In this document: positions 61,207-64,000 of the stretch, one piece after another
Layout: the number at the start of each line of letters is the position of its first letter
How positions within the stretch are numbered: the first letter of the stretch is position 1
Source: an uncultured eubacterium 1-6
GTDB taxonomy: Bacteria > Bacillota > Clostridia > Lachnospirales > Lachnospiraceae
Direction of reading: 5' to 3'
Assembly: GCA_903789595.1 (NCBI GenBank)
Contig: CAIFEZ010000004.1
Span: 120,574-184,573, forward strand
Length of the DNA: 64,000 bases
Translations under genes and position numbers: made by a program
The notes under the pieces: generated by a model
Told to the model about the DNA's origin: nothing
Databases searched by the model: none
Seen by the model: only the letters and a program-made list of their open reading frames with translations

Positions 61207-61290
61207 GCCGGTGTGTCGGAATCGGTAGACGAGACAGACTCAAAATCTGTTGTCAGCAATGGCGTGTGGGTTCGAGTCCCACCACCGGCA
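61207..61290 (+). tRNA. tRNA-Leu (anticodon CAA)
   Basis: Class II tRNA: acceptor GCCGGTG with CACCGGC, anticodon arm ACAGA-CTCAAAA-TCTGT, variable arm TGTCAGCAATGGCG. Reads UUG. No encoded CCA. Confidence 0.95.
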
Positions 61291-61295
61291 GATAA

Positions 61296-61334
61296 ATCCC
61301 CGGAAGCTCTTTACTAGAGTTTTCGGGGATTTTC
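61296..61334 (+). terminator. Terminator of tRNA-Leu(CAA)
   Basis: ATCCCCG and CGGGGAT close a stem with inner CTCT/AGAG pairing, followed by TTTT. Its outer stem matches that of the tRNA-Gly terminator at 25322. Confidence 0.85.
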
Positions 61335-61338
61335 ACGG

Positions 61339-61689
61339 ATGATGAAAAAGAGGCACCTAATCATGATGAGCCTGGAGAACCGCGAAAATATGTATGATAC
61401 GGATGAATTCTACCACCTTGAGAAAATTTTTGTCGGACTGATTATCGCCGCCGCAATCCTGATCGGCGTCGTTTTTGGTTTTTTCATCGGCGACACCCGG
61501 ATTCCCAGAATCGTATTCGGGGCCGTCGGCGCCACCTCTGTGATTTCCTCTCTGGCGGGAATTATTCTGATCAACTCTCTTCAGCTCGGTTACTGCGATA
61601 ATGCGCTCCCGGTGAGAATACTCCTGATTGTATCGGCAGGTCTCATGGTCTGCTTTCTGGTTCTCGCGGTGATCGGCCTCTGCATCTGA
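61339..61689 (+). CDS. Small membrane protein of unknown function
   Basis: Up to 116 residues with three TM helices (about 30-52, 60-80 and 90-115) and a short charged N-terminus. I recognise no family. The start is uncertain: ATG 61339 overlaps the tRNA terminator and has no ribosome site; ATG 61366 or 61390 (MYDTDEFYHLEKIFVG) may be real. Confidence 0.5.
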   Translation: MMKKRHLIMMSLENRENMYDTDEFYHLEKIFVGLIIAAAILIGVVFGFFIGDTRIPRIVFGAVGATSVISSLAGIILINSLQLGYCDNALPVRILLIVSAGLMVCFLVLAVIGLCI

Positions 61690-61874
61690 CTTTATCCGGT
61701 CAGCGGCGCGGGGAAAGCCTGCATGGCCGTTTCCTTCATGTATTCTTTGACAATACGGCAGTAACTATTCAGCAATTTAGTTACACTTAACCAGCAGGAC
61801 GTTCAGAAAATAAACGGACCGGTGATTCTGCATGATGCGCGCTGGATAAACTCAGTTCACATGTATCAACCGGC

Positions 61875-61900
61875 CCGGCAGATAGTGAATGCTCTGCCGG
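61875..61900. repeat. Hairpin upstream of the patatin gene
   Basis: CCGGCAGA (61875-61882) and TCTGCCGG (61893-61900), followed by TTTAC. A second dyad, GTAACTA/TAGTTAC, is at 61761-61784. Confidence 0.45.
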
Positions 61901-61941
61901 TTTACTGACAGCTGTGTTTTCAGCAGAAAGAGGCAAAAACA

Positions 61942-62805
61942 ATGGGCAAAATCGGACTTGTGGTTGAGGGCGGCGGTATGAAATGCGCATACAGCGCCGG
62001 TGTTCTGGATAAGTTTCTGGACGACGGAATTCACTTCGATTATGTGATCGGCGTATCCGCCGGATCGGCGAACTGCGCTTCCTTTCTCGCTGGCCAGCGG
62101 GAGAGAAATCTCCGCTATTACACCGAACACCTGAAGAAGAAGGGATACTTCGGATTTGACAGTTTTCTGAAAACAGGTGATCTTTTCGGACTGGACTTTA
62201 TCTACAGCACGATGACGAACCACGATGGAGAGGATCCTCTCGATTATCCGAAGCTTGCGGCGAATCCGGCCGAATACGAAGTCGTCGCTACCAATGCGCT
62301 CACCGGCGTTCCGGCTTATTTTTCCGGCAAGGATATGTCTCAGGACAACTATGAAATCATCAAGGCGTCCTGCGCGCTTCCTGCTGCCTGCAGACCCCGC
62401 TATATCAACGGAACGCCGTATTTTGACGGAGGCGTCTCCGATCCGATTCCCGCCGATCATGCGCTGCGGAAGGGCGGCTGCGATAAGGTTGTCGTCATCC
62501 TTTCAAAGCCCAGGGATTATCAGAAAAAACCGGAGCACATGCGGTTATTCTACTCCCTGCGCATTATGAAATACCCGAAAATCGTGGAAGAACTGAACAA
62601 TCGGCACATCACCTATATGCAGCATTTCCGCAGAATCTTTGAACTGGAAAAGGAAGGGAAGGCCTTTGTGTTCGCGCCGAGCGAGCACCTTGAGATGAGC
62701 ACCTATGCGATGGATCCGGAGGAAAACCGGCGGCTGTATGATCTTGGAATCGACGACTATCAGAACGGAAAAGACAGTCTCGCGGCATTCCTGTCGCAGT
62801 CATAA
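61942..62805 (+). CDS. Patatin-like phospholipase
   Basis: A 287-residue soluble hydrolase: oxyanion loop VVEGGGMKCAYSAG (residues 7-20), nucleophile Ser in GVSAGSAN near residue 39 and catalytic Asp in FDGGVSDPIP. The dyad is complete. It resembles YjjU-type bacterial patatins, which act on lipid acyl esters; the natural substrate is unknown. It has no signal peptide. AGAAAGAGG precedes the ATG. Confidence 0.9.
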   Translation: MGKIGLVVEGGGMKCAYSAGVLDKFLDDGIHFDYVIGVSAGSANCASFLAGQRERNLRYYTEHLKKKGYFGFDSFLKTGDLFGLDFIYSTMTNHDGEDPLDYPKLAANPAEYEVVATNALTGVPAYFSGKDMSQDNYEIIKASCALPAACRPRYINGTPYFDGGVSDPIPADHALRKGGCDKVVVILSKPRDYQKKPEHMRLFYSLRIMKYPKIVEELNNRHITYMQHFRRIFELEKEGKAFVFAPSEHLEMSTYAMDPEENRRLYDLGIDDYQNGKDSLAAFLSQS

Positions 62806-62875
62806 ACGGCGCCGGAAAAACGGATGTGCCGAGATTCACTGAACAAATAAAATAACAAATGTATCGGAGGATGAT

Positions 62876-63244
62876 ATGAATATCAAGGTAATAGACGAGG
62901 AATTTTCCGTCTGTAAAGTGAAAGATTTCAGTGAGACAAACCTGGAAAAGAATTTCTGCTTCATGGAGCGTACCGATGAAGAAAACTCCCTGGTCTGCCT
63001 GACCAGATATATCCCGGAAAACGCCACCGACGTCGACTACGGGTGGAAGGCCATGAGAATCGAGGGACAGCTTGATTTCAACCAGATCGGTATTCTCGCG
63101 AAAATCGCTGACGTTCTCGCCGACAACGACATCAGTATTTTCGTTGTTTCTACTTATAATACAGACTACATCATGGTCAAGAAGCACAACATCGATAAGG
63201 CCCTCGATGCGCTTGAAAACGCCGGATATCACATTGACAGATAA
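62876..63244 (+). CDS. ACT-domain protein
   Basis: A 122-residue protein whose second half, IEGQLDFNQIGILAKIADVL ADNDISIFVVSTYNTDYIMV, has the ACT (ligand-binding) pattern, probably two ACT repeats as in the ACT_7/CASTOR-like group. Such proteins bind amino acids; ligand and partner are unknown here. CGGAGGA precedes ATG 62876. Confidence 0.8.
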   Translation: MNIKVIDEEFSVCKVKDFSETNLEKNFCFMERTDEENSLVCLTRYIPENATDVDYGWKAMRIEGQLDFNQIGILAKIADVLADNDISIFVVSTYNTDYIMVKKHNIDKALDALENAGYHIDR

Positions 63245-63328
63245 CCTTTATGACATACCTTTCCGGATGCCTGCCTCATGGGAGAAGTCAGGGAATTCCG
63301 ATACGCCGGAGAACGAAAGGACTAACTC

Positions 63329-63931
63329 ATGAAAATATATCTTCTGCGGCACGGTGAGACTGGAATTAACGCGATCGGCGGCCGCTTCCAGGGCCAGATC
63401 GACACGCCCGGAGCTGCTCTCACAGAAAAGGGGAGGAGGCAGGCGCGGGAGGCCGGAGAAAAATTCCGCCGGATGGGTCTTCATTTTGACCTTGTGTATA
63501 CAAGCCCCCAGAACCGCGCGATGGAGACCGCGATGCTTGCCACAGGCCTTTCCTCCGACCGACTGATCCCCGATGACCGTCTAAAGGAGATCAGCTTCGG
63601 GCCGTTCGAGGGACAGAAGTGGGAGACCATGAACCCGGGAACCTTTCATGCCATGATGTATGACTTCGGGAACTACGTTCCCGGTCCGGGCATGGAAAGC
63701 GGAATCGGGCTTCTCACCCGCGTGAGCAGCTTTCTGGAGGACCTGAAGCGGCAGAAACCGGCGGATACAATTCTCGTATCCACCCACGGCGGCGTCATCC
63801 GCGCGGCACTTGTCCACATCCACGCCGATCCGTTGACATCCTTCTGGCAGAATCCCGTCGGCAACTGTGCCTGGTTCGAAATCACCTGTGAAGGCGGCAC
63901 CTGTTCCCTGACCGCCTGTGACAGAAAATAG
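63329..63931 (+). CDS. Histidine phosphatase (phosphoglycerate-mutase superfamily)
   Basis: A 200-residue enzyme with the phospho-histidine motif LLRHGETGIN (5-14), the Glu in FGPFEGQKWE and the second His in VSTHGGVIRAA. Branch-1 histidine phosphatases include CobC and broad phosphatases; sequence alone does not choose. GAAAGG precedes ATG 63329. The stop is followed at once by R2-like sequence. Confidence 0.88.
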   Translation: MKIYLLRHGETGINAIGGRFQGQIDTPGAALTEKGRRQAREAGEKFRRMGLHFDLVYTSPQNRAMETAMLATGLSSDRLIPDDRLKEISFGPFEGQKWETMNPGTFHAMMYDFGNYVPGPGMESGIGLLTRVSSFLEDLKRQKPADTILVSTHGGVIRAALVHIHADPLTSFWQNPVGNCAWFEITCEGGTCSLTACDRK

Positions 63932-63932
63932 C

Positions 63933-63966
63933 GTTACAGTTCACTCCCAATGTCATGCAGTTAAGG
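63933..63966. repeat. R2-like end at the window edge (R2d)
   Basis: GTTACAGTTCACTCCCAATG followed by TCATGCAGTTAAGGA aligns with the reverse complement of the R2a right end (GTTCAC, CCAA, AT-C-GTAAGGA) with a few mismatches. It starts 1-2 bases after the preceding stop and supplies the AAGGAGG of the next gene. Confidence 0.45.
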
Positions 63967-63978
63967 AGGAGAAAAACC

Positions 63979-64000
63979 ACGATAAAAAAATACGATGTTA
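63979..64000 (+). CDS. Possible start of a further gene, unusual ACG start
   Basis: AAGGAGG (63963-63969) is followed after 9 nt by ACG-ATA-AAA-AAA-TAC-GAT-GTT, which would read (M)IKKYDV, a typical beginning of FAD/NAD-binding proteins. No ATG, GTG or TTG lies in that frame. The other candidate, ATG 63995, is 25 nt from the ribosome site. Only seven codons are visible. Confidence 0.25.

Overview
The window looks like a chromosome segment of an anaerobic Clostridia member, most probably Lachnospiraceae. The reasons are Gram-positive style AAGGAGG ribosome sites, a Firmicutes LexA (SOS) box at recA, RNase Y, an L31-DUF1385-PrmC-RF1 block after rho, glutamine synthetase type III, IMP cyclohydrolase and AICAR transformylase as two proteins, and moderately high GC. 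No rRNA, CRISPR array, prophage or complete insertion sequence is visible. Family names rest on motifs read by eye; no database search was run.

Layout. 1-7562: end of glutamine synthetase III, a PucR/CdaR-type regulator, ftsE-ftsX, a C-terminal processing protease and uvrB. 7734-14913: a sugar PTS unit (LacI regulator, EIIBCA permease, GH32 hydrolase, probably for sucrose) followed by HPr and Enzyme I, so transporter, hydrolase and both general PTS proteins sit together; this HPr lacks the regulatory Ser46. 15198-20501: glycogen synthase, SOS-controlled recA, recX, rny. 20663-25442: an accessory stretch with a gamma-carbonic-anhydrase-like protein, a wall-binding sortase-like protein behind four 21-bp direct repeats, a frameshifted AraC regulator, a MarR regulator interrupted by UGA, a degenerate resolvase-like protein and tRNA-Gly. 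25587-33466: rRNA methyltransferase, L,D-transpeptidase, ddl, murF, a second RNA methyltransferase, XTP pyrophosphatase and a phosphodiesterase. 33632-34357: seven tRNAs (Pro, Gly, Arg, His, Gln, Lys, Leu).

34580-48823: rho with a disordered insert, rpmE, DUF1385, prmC, prfA, a nucleotidyltransferase, a TPR lipoprotein, hflX, an M24 peptidase, the two purine enzymes, a UDG-family glycosylase and small unknown genes. 49020-55621: Mrp-type ATPase, a nuclease-helicase of the DinG/XPD class, an SGNH-like exported protein without its catalytic serine, and infC-rpmI-rplT, where infC uses an AUU start. 55742-58109 (minus strand): aroC and gldA. 58598-63931: a rhomboid-like membrane protein with a zinc ribbon, lysA, tRNA-Leu, a small membrane protein, patatin, ACT protein and histidine phosphatase; a further gene may begin at the right edge.

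Most unusual are two families of dispersed palindromic repeats. R1 lies around ptsH, with a lone end near 58490. R2 has a 253-bp palindrome at 36262-36514, a 77-bp short form at 52839-52915 and half copies near 48829 and 63933. R2 copies sit just after stop codons, in intergenic DNA, like non-autonomous mobile or RNA-structural elements.
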